The notes under the pieces: generated by a model
The model's database searches: none
Seen by the model: the letters and a program-made list of their open reading frames with translations, nothing else
What the model was told of the DNA's origin: nothing
Shown here: positions 10,334 through 23,032 of the stretch, piece after piece
How the letters are laid out: the number at the start of each line of letters is the position of its first letter
Position numbering within the stretch: the first letter of the stretch is position 1
Source: Carya illinoinensis
Lineage: Eukaryota > Streptophyta > Magnoliopsida > Fagales > Juglandaceae
Assembly (NCBI RefSeq): GCF_018687715.1
Contig: NC_056766.1
Coordinates: 18,578,501 to 18,642,500 of the forward strand
DNA: 64,000 nt
Reading direction: 5' to 3'
Made by a program: the position numbers and the translations under genes

Positions 10334-12183
10334 TAGTTTAGCACTTAAGACTTCTTTAAGTCATTAAATTATAATTTGTACAATAATTAATTGGTATGAT
10401 TTAATAATTTCATATAGGATATGTTACTATATATTATTATGTAACATATTTAAAATGAGAAACATACCATGATCCTAATATATACATATATATATATAGA
10501 TATATATGTAACTAGTTAACTTTTATTCACAATAACTATAAATTATATGTTTACATAAATTAAAAATTAGTTATAAGTTATAATTGTATCTTGTATGAAA
10601 TGTTTATGACATAGTCTATAGCCCGTGGTTAAATATTATTAATTCTATCTAGGATATATTTAATAAGTTTAGTTATGTAAGTATTTTTCTTAAATTATTA
10701 ACTCATAATATATCTAAAAAACTATATTATTTATTATATTTTTATAATATACTTTCCTTTAAGATTAATTGTTACAAAATGCCTTTTGGAAGTTTTGTTT
10801 TTCTGACATTGTATAATGTTTTTGTCTTTTATGAATATGATTTTTTAGTACTTTTTGGTGTATGCAGTTTTGAATCCAGTGGGTAAAGAGTTAATTTTTT
10901 TTTTTTTTTAATGTTAAGATTACGTACACTGATTGTTTTTACGAGGATCAAGTATAACTTTTAGATTCTATTTTAAACTTCTCAACTCTTTTTTAATCTT
11001 TATTTTATTGAATTTACCTTAACAAGTTTGACCCAGAGACCTTCAAACGACAATAAAATTTTTTCTTTCCCATCTTTCCTCTACGCACTACTTACAATCA
11101 CTAACAAGAGTTTCATTGCAAGTTTTCCATTTTAGAGCGCCAAAAGCTCATATCTTCTTATTTTCAATAAAAACAATATTTTTCCGTATTCTGCATATAA
11201 AAAAAAAAAATTAACTTTTTCAGTTTGTAATTTATCTCTTAGGTTTCATTTTAGCCTTTGAGTCTTATATTTGGATAAATGCTATGCAATGCAATACTTT
11301 TATAGAATTATGCATAATTCAAGCTTGTGTATGTAGGGGAGTAAAAGTACTTTATAAATATATTTTGAGCATATATGCAGGGTCCTTTAATTTATAATTA
11401 ATATTTTGAAACATGATATTATAAACTGACTTTTATAAAAGTTATGAACATGATTGAAACATAATAGTATGAACTGGAATTTATCAAAATTGATTTCTAT
11501 TAAAATTATTTTTCAAACTTCATTTGACATATTTGTTATGGTTAAATAATTTTGATAAAAAAGATGCAAGGAAGTAAAAATATATGACAAGTTCTATTAG
11601 TTTATGTATTTAGAATTCTATGAGATTTCAAAGTTTGATGTAGTTTAGACTTTGAAGTCTCTTTACATGTATTTTGTTTATTTGAAATAACTTTTTTAAT
11701 CATAGATGCTAATAGAGATACTATAGAACAATAATTCCAAATATTCTATTTGACATGCACTCTTAGCCCTAATTTAATTGGATTTCCTATGTCAATATTT
11801 TCTCTGATTTTTTTTTTTCATTTTTCTAAATGTAAATAATTGTTTTTCTTTTGTAGTTTTCTTTGAAGGCCCTTGTGTATAATTCTTAATTACTAACATT
11901 AGCTCGTTTATTGATTCTTTAAATTGCAAATGGATACAATGAAAAAAATTAAGTTATCTTACATGCATTTTTTATTTCTTTAATACTTTATTTTATTAAT
12001 TTGCATAAATAAAAATTAAAAAAGCACAACTTGAGTCGAGCCAGCTTGTTTTTGTGTTGAAGCTCGAGCTCGAGCAGAAAAAATGAAAAATCTTGAGCTT
12101 GAGCTCGAGTATTTTTAGTCAAGTTGAGCTCGACAATTCAAAAACTTGCTCGGTTTGGCTCGATTACAACCCTTGTCTCAATT
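9989..12183. mobile_element. Non-autonomous hAT-like element with CTCGA-rich ends
   Basis: The left end reads agtgttgtaaatgaatcaa (from 9997). The reverse complement of the right end, agggttgtaatcgagccaa (ending at 12173), gives matching terminal inverted repeats. The flanking octamers tctcagtt (9989-9996) and tctcaatt (12176-12183) agree at 7 of 8 bases, as expected for hAT insertion. Both ends carry clustered CTCGA/GCTCGAG motifs (10050-10180 and 12030-12165). Transposase binding to clustered subterminal motifs is known for hAT elements. The interior is very AT-rich with (TA)n runs near 10205 and 10300-10329, and shows no transposase. Exact ends are uncertain by two bases. Confidence 0.65.
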
Positions 12184-12640
12184 TCACAATTAGACATGCA
12201 TATTTCCATTTCGGCTCTGTTGCAACTTCCGTTTGGTTTTGTTAGTGTAATAGGTTTCCTTGATTTTTATGCCTGTAGTTATTAATTGATGCTCATATTT
12301 TCTCATTCATTGTTCATAATAAGTTGGAAAATTTATGGTCAGTGTTGTGTTATGTAGTATTGTTCAGTTTTGGACTTATATTTTAGTGTTTGGAAATATT
12401 TTTGCTTATTTTGATTATTTTAAAAAAAAAAACTATCAGTTGATTGTGCTTGGCAAGAAAGAAAATATAATGGCTAGTTCTTTTGAGTGTTTTGAAGAAT
12501 TATCAAATCTTCACCTTATTGTTTCTTAGGTTTTTCTTTCATGCAAGCTTTTTATTTGTACTTATATTTTAACACTTTATCATTTCTTTATTACGGCCAA
12601 TGGGTATTGTATGGTTAGGTTGGCAGTTGTTGGAGTAGAT

Positions 12641-15480
12641 TTTTTTTTTTTGAAGAGGACAGTACCACAAATTTATTAATAGCTCTCACTTGTGACGAAT
12701 GAAAACTGTGGTTACATCTTGACACCTGGGAGTTACACATTCAAAGAAAAAAAAAATCCATTCTAGATATCCTAACTAACTAGAAGAAAACAACAAAATT
12801 ACCATACTTGTAACTAAACCTGTTTGACTAACATTCCGAAAGATTTAAACCAAATAAGATAATCCAAAATGACATAAATGGCAAGGGAAAAAAATAAACC
12901 TATAGCCAAACCTGTTATTTCTAACAAAGAACGTGTAAACCAACTTTATCCATACGAATGGCCTCCAGAATGTCTTTCGAAAGACTGTGAGTGACCTCAA
13001 AGAAAGTCTCATTGCCACTAGAACCTAGTTTGACAAGTTTGTTGGCTACATGATTAGTTTCTTGGAAAGAGTGGGAGATCCATATCACCATTAAGCTCGA
13101 CATCATTTTAGTTTGCTCCCAATTAGCGCGACACCTCTATGGGACAAGCTCACTTTTATCCCACCATTGAGCCATAAGTATAGAATCGGTTTCCACTTCA
13201 ACATAAGTTATTTTCATCCGTGCATACATGATTAGGCCATCCGATAATGCTCAAACCTCTATAATATCATTAGAACTAATTTCATAATGTTTGGTAAAAG
13301 CACATATCATATGACCCCTCGTACCTCTAAGAATGCATCACCCTCCACTTCATCTTGGCTTCTCAATGCTACTACCATCTATATTTAGCTTCATAAAGTT
13401 ATGTGTAGGTCGTATTTATTGCAGAAATTGAACTTCTTTTTTCCAAATAGGCATAGTACGAAATCTGAATTGCTATAATATAGCACTATCTGAAACCTTG
13501 ATGAACTTTTTATTCAATTTAGTATAAAGGACTTCAGCTAGGAAGTGTTTGATTTTATTGTAAACTTGTTCCCTTGAATCCATAGTCCCCTCCATGTGGG
13601 CTTTGCATCAGAAATTCCAAATAAACCAACTGATAATAGATAGTAGAATACTGATCACCATATTGATTAGAGGAATTTCCCCTTATATGAGCAAGACCAC
13701 TATTCAGTCCTAGAGTAGATTCAAAAGCCGTCCAGACATATGTGAGAATCTCACCCATCAGAAGCACATGATGGTCCAAGGACTCACAAGAAGCTACCTT
13801 ACAACATTCGCATTTTGATGCCATAGAGATATTTAACTTCATTATATTCTTGTCAAAAGGCAAACTATTATTCATCCCTCTCCGCAAAAAAGTAGAAATT
13901 TTTCAAGGCATTAAAAAGTGCGATATCGATCTAGTCCACTCTAACTTTTCTCTACTATCATAAATGTACTTCCACACTGAAGATGTAGAAAAATTACTAT
14001 TTTGTTCAGCTCTCCATATCAGAATGTCGGGACCTATAGCAATCTTAACATTTTGTAATTTCAGATCTTTAGAATAGTATTCCCCCCACTAACTCTTTTA
14101 TTTTCTCCCAATTTCCCACCATCCCAGAATAAACGTTGACTACTTTCAAAGAAGGATTAGTGATCTCTGATATTTCACCCAAGATTCCCAAAGTGGTCAG
14201 TTTTCAAACCAGAAAGAGATATTACCTTCATTAATAATCCATACAAAACCCCTAATAACCATTTTCAGCAATGGTTTTAAAGCCTTCCAAAAACTAGATT
14301 CCAAGGACATGTGGTCAAGTAAGAAGGGGTGGTGCATATTGCTATATTTGGCATGGAAAAAACTAGTCCAAAGAGAATTTCCATACAGGAACTGCCACAC
14401 AAATTTCATATGAAGATTTATCCATATCTTCTATTTTTCATATTCTTAGCCCTCCTTCTTTCGTCTGCCTGCAAACTTTATCCCAATCAATCAATTTATT
14501 TTCTCTTGCCATCTTTAATACCCCATAAGAAATTTACAAAAATCTAATTTAGTTTGTGAAGTACATCACGAGGCATTTTAAGCACTGCTAGAAGATGTAT
14601 AGGATGATGCTCAACACGTGCTTTAAGAGCACTAATCTACCCCCTATAGAGAGTAAAGCTCATTTCCAAGAGGCTAATTTCTTATGCACTTTTTGAATTA
14701 GAGGCTCAAGGTAAGTAGCATGAACACTACCCGTGAATATAGGTGCACCCAAATAAAAGCAAGGAAACAACCCTTCTTGAAACCCGATAGTAAGAATGGT
14801 CATCATCTTACAAGTAGGGGAGGTCTGATTTGCAAAATATACAGCAGATTTAGAATGGTTCACTTTCTGGCATAAAATATTCTCATACGACCTTAAAGTA
14901 TCCATGCAAGTCTTCAACGAATTCTTATGCAAAAAGTTCATAAGATCATTTGCATATAGCAAATGAGAAATAGGAGGGTATCCTCTATGCGTTTTGAATC
15001 CAATGATCTTCCCATCTGCAACACTTTGAATAATTAACTAGCTCAAGACTTCTTCAACAATAATGAATAAGTAAGGTGATAGCAAATCCCCTTGTCTCAA
15101 CCTTCGAGAAAATTGGATGTAGCATTTACTAGTCTCATTCATTAAAAAGAGAGAGGAGGAGTTGTGATGCAATTTGCTATTAGTTGAATCCACTTTGCAG
15201 AAAAGTCCAATACATGGAGTACCTCCATAATAAAACTCCATTTGAGTCTATCATATGCTTTAGCTATATCTAGTTTAATCATCACATTGCCTCCCCGCAC
15301 TTTTGCATTCATACATTGAATCATCTCTTGGTCAAGGGTTATATTATCATGAATATTACGGCCTTTGATAAAGGTCCTTTGTTCTTTTGAGACAATTTTA
15401 TGAAGTAGAGGATTTAGTCTATTAACCAGAATCTTGGAGAATACTTTATACACAATTGTGTAGTATCCTTGAGGTGGCAT
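12641..15480 (-). mobile_element. 5'-truncated L1-type LINE on the minus strand
   Basis: A T-run at 12641-12651 is the poly(A) tail read on the opposite strand. Reading the minus strand from 15480 gives reverse transcriptase blocks: YKVFSKILVNRLNPLL, KGRNIHDNI, MIKLDIAKAYDRLKWSF (15280-15240), and RRLRQGDLLSPYLFIIVEE (15110-15050). The catalytic loop is altered to YANDL at about 14955. The zf-RVT region follows (13887-13555, CECC....ESLDHHVLL), then an RNase H end (13106-12921, ETNHVANKLVKLG). Many stops break the frame. The 5' end falls about where the CACTA transposase sequence begins on the other strand, so this copy probably landed in the CACTA element. I could not pair a clear TSD. Confidence 0.8.
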
Positions 15481-15644
15481 TAATCACAAAAGGTGGGGGA
15501 TGAAAACACTTTGAGGCATCTTGCAAACTTTGAGGTGTGGAGCTCATTTGATAACAACCATCATTGGTTTACTGAGAAATGCTTGTAATGTGAAGCTTGG
15601 TCTTACTAATGATGGTTTCAACCCATTTAATAATATGAGTAAAC

Positions 15645-16694
15645 CATACAATTAGGAGTGGGCTCCGACTCCGACAGAGTCGGAATGCCCACCTCCAACT
15701 CTGACTCTGATTAGAATCGGAGTTCGACTCTGATTGGAGTTCTCGGAGTCAGAGTCTAGATGTCAGAGGTGATTTTCAAAATACCCATTACCAACCAAAA
15801 AAAAAAAAAAAATCCAACGGTGAAGTAGAGATTACATCCTACGAAGTTGTCGAAGTGAAATGAAGATCAAACCAAATCACCAGAAGCAAAAACCAAACCA
15901 AATCAAGAAATCATATGCACAAAATACAAATCATCCACAGAAGTAAAAACCAACCTAAATCAATGAAAAGATTAATGAAAAGAAAATAAGCAAGATAAGC
16001 AAAAAAAAATATATTCAAGAAATCGAGCTACTCTCCCAATCCCAGCTCTGCCACATCCACCTCGTGCTGTTGAATAAATATTGTGAAGAGTTGAAGACTA
16101 AGATGAGATGATGAACCTCGGCTCGTGGGGCTCTCCGTGAGCATCTCCATAAAACAAAAGCCCCACCTCTTCGGCTCTTCCATGGAAGTCGCATCTCAAG
16201 AATTGTATTGGTGTCGCCCATTGTGCTGTTGGTTGGAGTATCTTCAATGACTTCATTATAGGGTTAGGGAAAGAGATGGGTGGAGGCACTAGAGGGGGAA
16301 GAGAGAAGAGCAGAAATGTGTAGGGTTAGAGAAGGAGATGAATTTATACCCTATTAAAAATGGCTTCATTTAAGGTTTTCTAAAAAAAAAAAAATTACAA
16401 AATGTGAAATGGGGCATGAGGGACTCGAACATAGGTTCTCTGAGAACCAAAACTGTGCCTCAAGCATTAGGCCACTTGGCTATCTAATGTTTATTTTATA
16501 ATATTTAATATATAAGGTATAAATAGTCGAAGTTTGGAGTTGAAATCTAGAGCCAACAAGACCTCCAGACTCTGACTCTGACTTCGTCTATGGGAGTCGG
16601 AGTTCTGAAACCTCTGACTTAGTCGGAGTCGAAGGGTTATAGGAGTTTGGACGGAATCGAAATATCAAAAATTTTGCCCACTCCTACATACAAC
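15645..16694. mobile_element. Non-autonomous hAT-like element with GAGTC-rich ends, inside the CACTA transposase
   Basis: The terminal inverted repeat TAGGAGTGGGC starts at 15653 and its complement ends at 16686, giving a 1034-bp element. Flanking octamers catacaat (15645-15652) and catacaac (16687-16694) match at 7 of 8 bases, the hAT TSD length. Both ends are packed with gactccgac/gagtcgga motifs. Removing the element and one octamer restores continuity of the CACTA frame (..MSKPYN then ..ILIPYN), apart from older stop codons. No transposase is encoded. A second element with the same end design lies at 33188-35385. Confidence 0.85.
16411..16490 (-). ncRNA. tRNA-like sequence with pol III A and B boxes
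   Basis: On the minus strand, atagccaagtggc (16483-16471) fits the tRNA A box and gttcgagtcc (16430-16421) fits the B box, 40 bases apart. Between them lies gcttgaggcacagttttggttc, which looks like the anticodon arm and part of a variable arm. The acceptor stem does not pair convincingly, so this is a degenerate tRNA or a tRNA-derived SINE head rather than a working tRNA. It sits inside the hAT-like element. Confidence 0.4.
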
Positions 16695-19260
16695 ATATGA
16701 ATAATGATTCTAATTCCATATAACTTGTGTCCATGGTTATGTATATAAAACCCGTTCTTCATGCTGTTTACATTAATTCCTAGGCCTAAATCACCTGAGA
16801 ATGAAATTGATAGTTACTTACACCCTTTAGTTGACAAACTATTTGATTTGTGGGAAAATGATGTAGATACGTATAATGCGATGGTTGGCCAAAGATTCCA
16901 ATTGCATGTATCTTTATTATGGACAATTAATCATTTTCTCGCATATGGTAACCTTTATGAATGTAGCACTAATGGAAAGTTGGCATGTTCTTATTGCAAC
17001 GTGGATATTGACTCGTTGTAGTTGAGACATGGTTGGAAATATTGTTACATGGGTCATTGCTGCTTCCTACATCAAGTCACATCTAGAGAACAAAGAAGAC
17101 AATTTTTAATGGTAAAGAATATCACTGGAAGACACCTAACAACTTTTGACAGAAGATGTAGTGCATCAATTAAATAACATTGCTCAATTGGATTTTGGCA
17201 AAGGTGATAAGAAAAGAAAAGTCAACCGTGAGGAGTTAAATTGGATAAAATGGAGTATCTTCTTTGAGTTGCCATATTAGTTATCTCAAGACTCAGGCAT
17301 AATCTTGACATGATGCACATTAAAAAGAACATTTGTAACAATGTATTGAGTATGTTGATGAATATTCATGATAAAATAAAAGATAATATGATCAATGTTC
17401 AACTGGACTTGGATGAACTTGGTATAAGAAAAGAGTTACATTTAAAAGAAGATGGGGATTGAATTATAATCTCTCGTGCCTATTTCATGTTACATGGAGA
17501 TGAAAGGAAAGACTTGCATAGCTGAATAGTGTGAAATTCCCTTAATGATTTTGCATCCAATATTTCTAGATATGTTAATGTTATTGATTGTAAAATATTT
17601 GATATGAAAAGTCATGATGCCTATATATTCATGCAAAGGCTACTACCAACGGCAATCGGTGGGTACTTAAGACATGACATACGTTTAGCATTGACAGAAT
17701 TTAACGCTTTTTTTAGGGAATTAAGTACATGAATGTGTACAAAAAAATTAGTGAAACGTCTTGAGACTGACATTGTCCTCATTATTTGCAACTTAGAAAT
17801 GATATTTCCATCAAAATTCTCTGGCATAATGCTCCACTTAGCTGTCCATTTATCCTACAAGTTATTGCTCTTAGGACAAATTCAATATAGATGGATATAT
17901 CTGTTCGGGAGATATTAAGGCAAATTTAAGCAGTACATAAAAAACAAAGTCTATCCAAAAGGATTCATTGAGGAGGCATCTATTTATGTAGAATGCTTGA
18001 CATTTACCTCAATGTATCTACATAATATACCCACTAGGTTCATTCAAGAGAATTGAAACATTGATGTTAGTGTGCAAACATCCGAAATAGCTTCCTTGCC
18101 AGTGTTTTCATAGAAGTGTACACACTCAAGAATTCAATTCCTACACAATTAGAGAAGAAACTATTTAAGATTGCAGATGGTGCGTTCTCAATAATTGCAC
18201 AGAACTTAAGCAATACTTGGAGTAAGAACCTACAACCATACTCATCAATAAGTATACATTTGGAATGCATGGTTATTGTGGTGAAATGTCTTTTAACAAA
18301 AATATTTTATTATTTTTTGTAGGAAGCACAACAACATTTTGGAGGATAAGAACATATCTAACATTGAAAGGAGGCATGAAGCTGAATTTCCGTCATGGTT
18401 TAGAAAACATGTAAGATTTTATTATACGTACCCAACATTATTTCTGCCAATCCTTCCTGTACTAATTGGCATTTATTTTTCTTATCTTCTAGTTAATTAT
18501 TTAGATTCAAATGATTCATGCTAGGGACCCTTACCAAGTATCTTATCATCTTCATGCAATATTGGTCCTGAACCTCAGATGGCATCATATGCTGGTTGTA
18601 TAATGAACGATATAAGATTTCATATAAAGTATCGTGAAATAAACTGTAGGACACAAAATTAATAGTGGTGTACTAGTTACAAGTGAACACCAATCAACTA
18701 TGGTAGATTTCTATGGTGTTTTAAATGACATATTGGAGTTGTTGTACATGGAATGTGTTTGGTGGTTTAGTTGTAATTGGTTTGATTTTAGTGATACCAT
18801 TCGTGAGATACATGTCAGTGAGCATGTTGTTACAAGTGTCAATATATCCCAAAGTTGGTATAGGGATGAACCCTTTGTACTGGCATGCTAAGCGTCACAA
18901 GTTTTTTACCTCAAAAACAAACTTATGTGGGTGTTGGCACATTGCGTAGAACACCACATATAGGAATGTTTATAGAGGAACAACTAGCAAGAGGCACATT
19001 TTCAACAGATATATAAGAAATTTGATCAATGGAGTGATCAAGTTCTTGCACTAACTGTTGTAGGTTCTACTAATATATAGGGTCTAATCACTACTCTAGA
19101 TGTTGCTTATAGGGTTTGGAGTGAATCAAAACCGTATATGTAGATGAGGAGGACAAGGTTAGTATCAATTGAGAAGTGATCAATTTGATTGAAGATGGGG
19201 AAGATGATGAACAAATTGACAAACTTGAATTCTTTCTAAACCCACAATGATTACTCTAAG

Positions 19261-20520
19261 GAAGAGGACCTAGTAGAAAGAGACTCATTAATAGATTATA
19301 GCTCCACATCAATCTATAATGAAACAAAGACATTTATAATTTGATGATAAGTTTTCTTCACGCAAGAGGAAATGATGTAGGCTGTGTGAGATTGAGTCTA
19401 AACACCCAAGTACCACATTGGAAATATTAATGTAAAAATAATTTGCCCGTATATTCTAACACAAATTATATTTTAATTCAATTATAATCAATTAGTTTGA
19501 GTATGGTATAAAAATTTGGGTTATAGTATTGTCTCTTGACTCCTGTGAGACACATGATGATGAAAAATCTCCTAGATAAGTTGCTCAACATGAACTTCAC
19601 TAGACTCGTGTGCATGGGACATGCGATCAAGCAAACAACTATGAAATTATTCACTAAATGCAGATAGGAGGTTGTGAAGAATTTTTTCACTAGTGGTGAA
19701 AAAAAAAAAGACCCTATCCTATATATATGAGATATTGCATGACTTTAGACAAGAGATGAGAGACTATCAACAATAATAGAGCTTAATGATTTCACTTGAA
19801 AAAGAAAAAACTGAAGATTTTCTTGTGAGAAGTTGAGGCAACAAAGATAACTACCTTTGCTTTGATTATCTCATGCTTGTAACGCTGATGAGTTTTTCAG
19901 AATGCTGAAGTCTTGTTGAGCGAGCGAGGTTCTCTTGTAGGTGTTTCTATAGAAGTGGTTTGAGTATTCTAGATCTAATGTTGATAAAGAGATCAAGTGG
20001 GTCATTCATGGCATTGCAAATCAGATATATAGTCAACATAGGTTTTTTTTTTTTTTTTGAGTATTTAAAACTGATTATAATCATTTGTATCTATAGTGGA
20101 TTTAGAGGTAGTGACAAATGAATTTCAACTTCATCAACTAATATCTAGTGTAATTTATTTTGCTATTTTACCTATTTGGATCATATCATTCTTGTTTCTA
20201 ATCACTCGATAATATTTTTTCTAATTAATTTTTAAATTCCACTATGTTAAGATAAATCACATGTTCACCCCCTCTAGATGTAATCAAGATTCATACCATC
20301 CATATTTATCAAGGAATATAAATAACCCGAAATTATAAAGATTTTCATGGGTCCTAAATTCCACATTTAACTACTTAATAAGTGAACTTGATCTTCACAT
20401 ATGCTTTTAGGATGATTTCAAATCGACTACTTTATTTGGGATTATAGTATCAATATGGCTAGCTCTTTGCCTAAATCTTCAAAAGAATCCTAGAAAATAG
20501 TATGAATGGATTGATATGAC
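19261..20520. other. Stretch without a recognisable gene
   Basis: AT-rich sequence with an 18-base T-run at 20042-20059. Nothing longer than short chance frames is open. Phrases such as the cacatgttcaccccctctag segment near 20260 are reminiscent of copia-type retroelement leaders, but nothing could be paired. The 3' end of the CACTA element is expected here and was not found. Confidence 0.3.
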
Positions 20521-20522
20521 AT

Positions 20523-22945
20523 GTGACGCCCTTGACCCCCATGTGTAATTTGGTGGAAGTCGTGACATCGGGGTGATGGCCACTCAGGTCACGCACCACA
20601 ACATAGAGTGCAAGTTAGTTCGAGCATGCAATATGTGTGCAGTTATAAACGCAATGAACAATAATAAGGCAATCCAAAAAAAAAAAAACTAAATACGAGA
20701 AAGTTTAAACACAATCCAACAAGAAGTCTTCCCTAAGGTTATTACAATTATCTAGCTAAATAAAAATAAAATAAGAGTTCAATTAACTATAATTGGATAA
20801 CTCCAGGTTATCACTCCTTAGGTGGGGTCGGTCCTCCATGCTCATATATGTCCTTTGCATCAAAGTTTTCAAAAAATCGTTGGTGGGAACATTGCAATGA
20901 GATTTCGCAATCTCAATAAGTAAATCCACAGACCAACTACCAAGAATACAAACAACTAAAAAGACAACTAGATGCACATGACAAGCATAAAAGGATATTC
21001 CAAAATTTACTTCTTCCCTTCCCTTTACAAAAAAAATTTACAGATAACTCACTCACACAAAAATCTCGTTTTATACACAAAAAATATTCATTTTGTTACA
21101 ATATGCATCATGGTCTCCCTTATGGACATTTCACAAACTCTGTTTCCCTTTGTCATACCACAGGTAACTACTGTACATGTGATTTCGTAACGAGCAATGC
21201 CCAACTCCACTCTCAGTGCATACGTTACTAGGCATCCTCTAGCCTCCACCAGTAGAGAGGCCACGAAGTCGTCGGCACAAGAGCGTTACCGTCTCGTCTA
21301 AGCCCATTGTTGCCCGGTGATAACCTAGAGGATGTCACTCAGTGCTACACGCTCTCAAGTGACTAGAGGAACTCTATTGAGATAATGCCTCATCTCAGCT
21401 TGGGGGTCATGATACACATAAACCCATAAAATCCCATTTGTCTTTTGACACCAAAAATACAGTTTTCAAATTTACAGCGTAGATATAGGGCAAAGCACAA
21501 TTAATAGAATAAAAATAAATAATGACAATTAAAAATGCAGATACGTGAACAAACAGTTATTGGATGACATGGCAATGAATACATCAACCAGTGGCAGAAC
21601 AACACATAGATTCACAATTCACAACTACATGTGATTCCCCAAGCTTCAACCAGTCTTTGGCCAATGATTCCAACACCAACTATAGTAATATATCCCAACA
21701 CTCCACATGGCCCCCGAGCACTTTTCATTCACAACTAGACTGCAACAACATTTAGATAATAATTTATTCCACGTTAGCATTTTAGGGGTCAATTCGGGAA
21801 CTTACTAACAATTGTGGAAGGGTAATTCCGGATGATCAAGCATGGTGACTTAAAGTATCCCCCTCGGATAAAAGAGAAAACTGTGCGTGTACACATGCAC
21901 GGGTCGCTATGCAAATGGGGAAAATGGTTAGTCAAATCTACATGAGGCCTAAAAATTAATATACAAGTTAAGTAGTAAATGGGCTTACTGTTGTAGCATC
22001 TAAAGGGGCAGAGCACGGCAGCGATAGTGGCAGTGCAAGGTGACAGGAATCTGGATAGATTGAAGGGGATCTATAATTAAAGGGTGGCAGATCTGTCATG
22101 ACAAAGGGTGGAGGAGGGGATGGTAAATGGTGGTGGTGCATGGCAGAGCAGAACCCAAAATTGGGATTTAGACCATAGGTTAGGATGGAACTGAGGGAAG
22201 AGGAGGTTGAGAAAAGGGGAATAGGAGAGGGGGTGGTCGGACGACCACAAGGGAGCTTTTGACGGTGTTGGGGGTACAATGGCACACAGTGACACTAGGG
22301 AAAAACTTTCCTAAAAGCTACGGAAATGAAGATCGGAGGAAGAGGAAGATGGTGGTCCAATATTTAAGAGGAGGGCAGGGTGTTTTCGGGACAATTTCAA
22401 AGGGGAAGAGGCTCTGCCTATATAGGCCGAATGACCCACTCATAACAAACCTCACCATCAGCGGCAATTGGGCACACCAGACGATGCACAGGCCAAAAAG
22501 GAGGGGCTCATGGTGTCCAGAAGTGTGTGTATGTGCAATAGGTGTGACTGGCAATGTTCACATGGTCGAAAGAAGCCATGCTCAGTGTGTGGCAAACTCG
22601 ACAGCCACTGGGGACGACGGGTGGTGGTTTGACAGTGGTAGGGAAGACACGTGGAATTTGTATGATGGTGGCATAGCCGCTACCTACTAGAGGGAAGAGA
22701 AACCGGAAAAAGATAAAAGGGGAGGGAAAGAAGGGTTGTGCAGCGCTGGGGGTGGGGGAAAGAATGAGATGAAGGCTATGGTTAAAACCCTAGTCTCAAA
22801 ATGCTATTGTTTTGCAAGAGGGGAGGGGTTAGGCTTGCTGCCATATTTTGGGCTCACATGTACACGGGTTGAGCCCGAAATTGCACCCATTACGCACCAA
22901 AAAATAAAAACCCACTTATAAAGCCACTTGGGCTCCCCAAAGGAA
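20523..22945 (-). repeat. LTR-like long repeat, copy A
   Basis: Begins on the plus strand with tgacgcccttgaccccc. Read on the minus strand this is an ending ...gggggtcaagggcgtca, which resembles the 3' end of Gypsy-type LTRs. Collinear blocks match copy B: 20523-20660 with 23033-23170, 20805-20930 with 23355-23470, 21100-21420 with 23680-23970, and 21560-21720 with 24095-24255. The far end is G-rich on the plus strand (22000-22800), with a ctttataag TATA-like motif on the minus strand near 22920. Open frames inside (for example 22259-22690) are low-complexity and probably not genes. LTR status is inferred. Confidence 0.6.
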
Positions 22946-23032
22946 AACACACACACACACAAACACAAGAGCAAACTTGGGCCCTCATATGACATATGTT
23001 GCTTTTAATTGCCCATTATGTTTGGTCTCCCA

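Larger units (their letters stand above)
15490..19260 (+). pseudogene. CACTA (En/Spm) transposase: TNP2, DUF4218 and DUF4216 parts, interrupted
   Basis: Plus-strand fragments follow the order of a plant CACTA transposase. Near 15505-15650 come LRHLANFEVWSSFDNNH and LGLTNDGFNPFNNMSK. After an interrupting element, ILIPYN...WLCI and MLFTLIPRPKSPENEIDSYL (16715-16820) are followed by LWTINHFLAYGNL and CSYCNVD of the TNP2 (Transposase_21) domain, to about 17020. A DUF4218-like part follows (17733-18060: LEMIFPSKFSGIMLHLAVHL, YRWIYLFGRY, ECLTF.SMYL). Then come NIERRHEAEFPSWFRKHV (18348-18410) and a DUF4216-like part (18590-18900: WVDF-type residues, SWYRDEPFVLA). Numerous stops and frameshifts make it a pseudogene. 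Cut-and-paste transposition is the ancestral role. Confidence 0.85.

Noticed and set aside
12628..15500. TSD of the minus-strand LINE (gttggagtagat versus ggtgggggatga)
   Set aside because: Too many mismatches to be convincing.
20100..20150. tagtg motifs as the 3' terminus of the CACTA element
   Set aside because: ggtagtg and tctagtg do not pair with CACTACACGAATATTTG beyond the first bases and no 3-bp TSD matches.
22259..22690. 143-codon open frame on the plus strand
   Set aside because: Lies in the G-rich part of LTR-like copy A, has no recognisable domain, and the matching part of copy B does not keep the frame.
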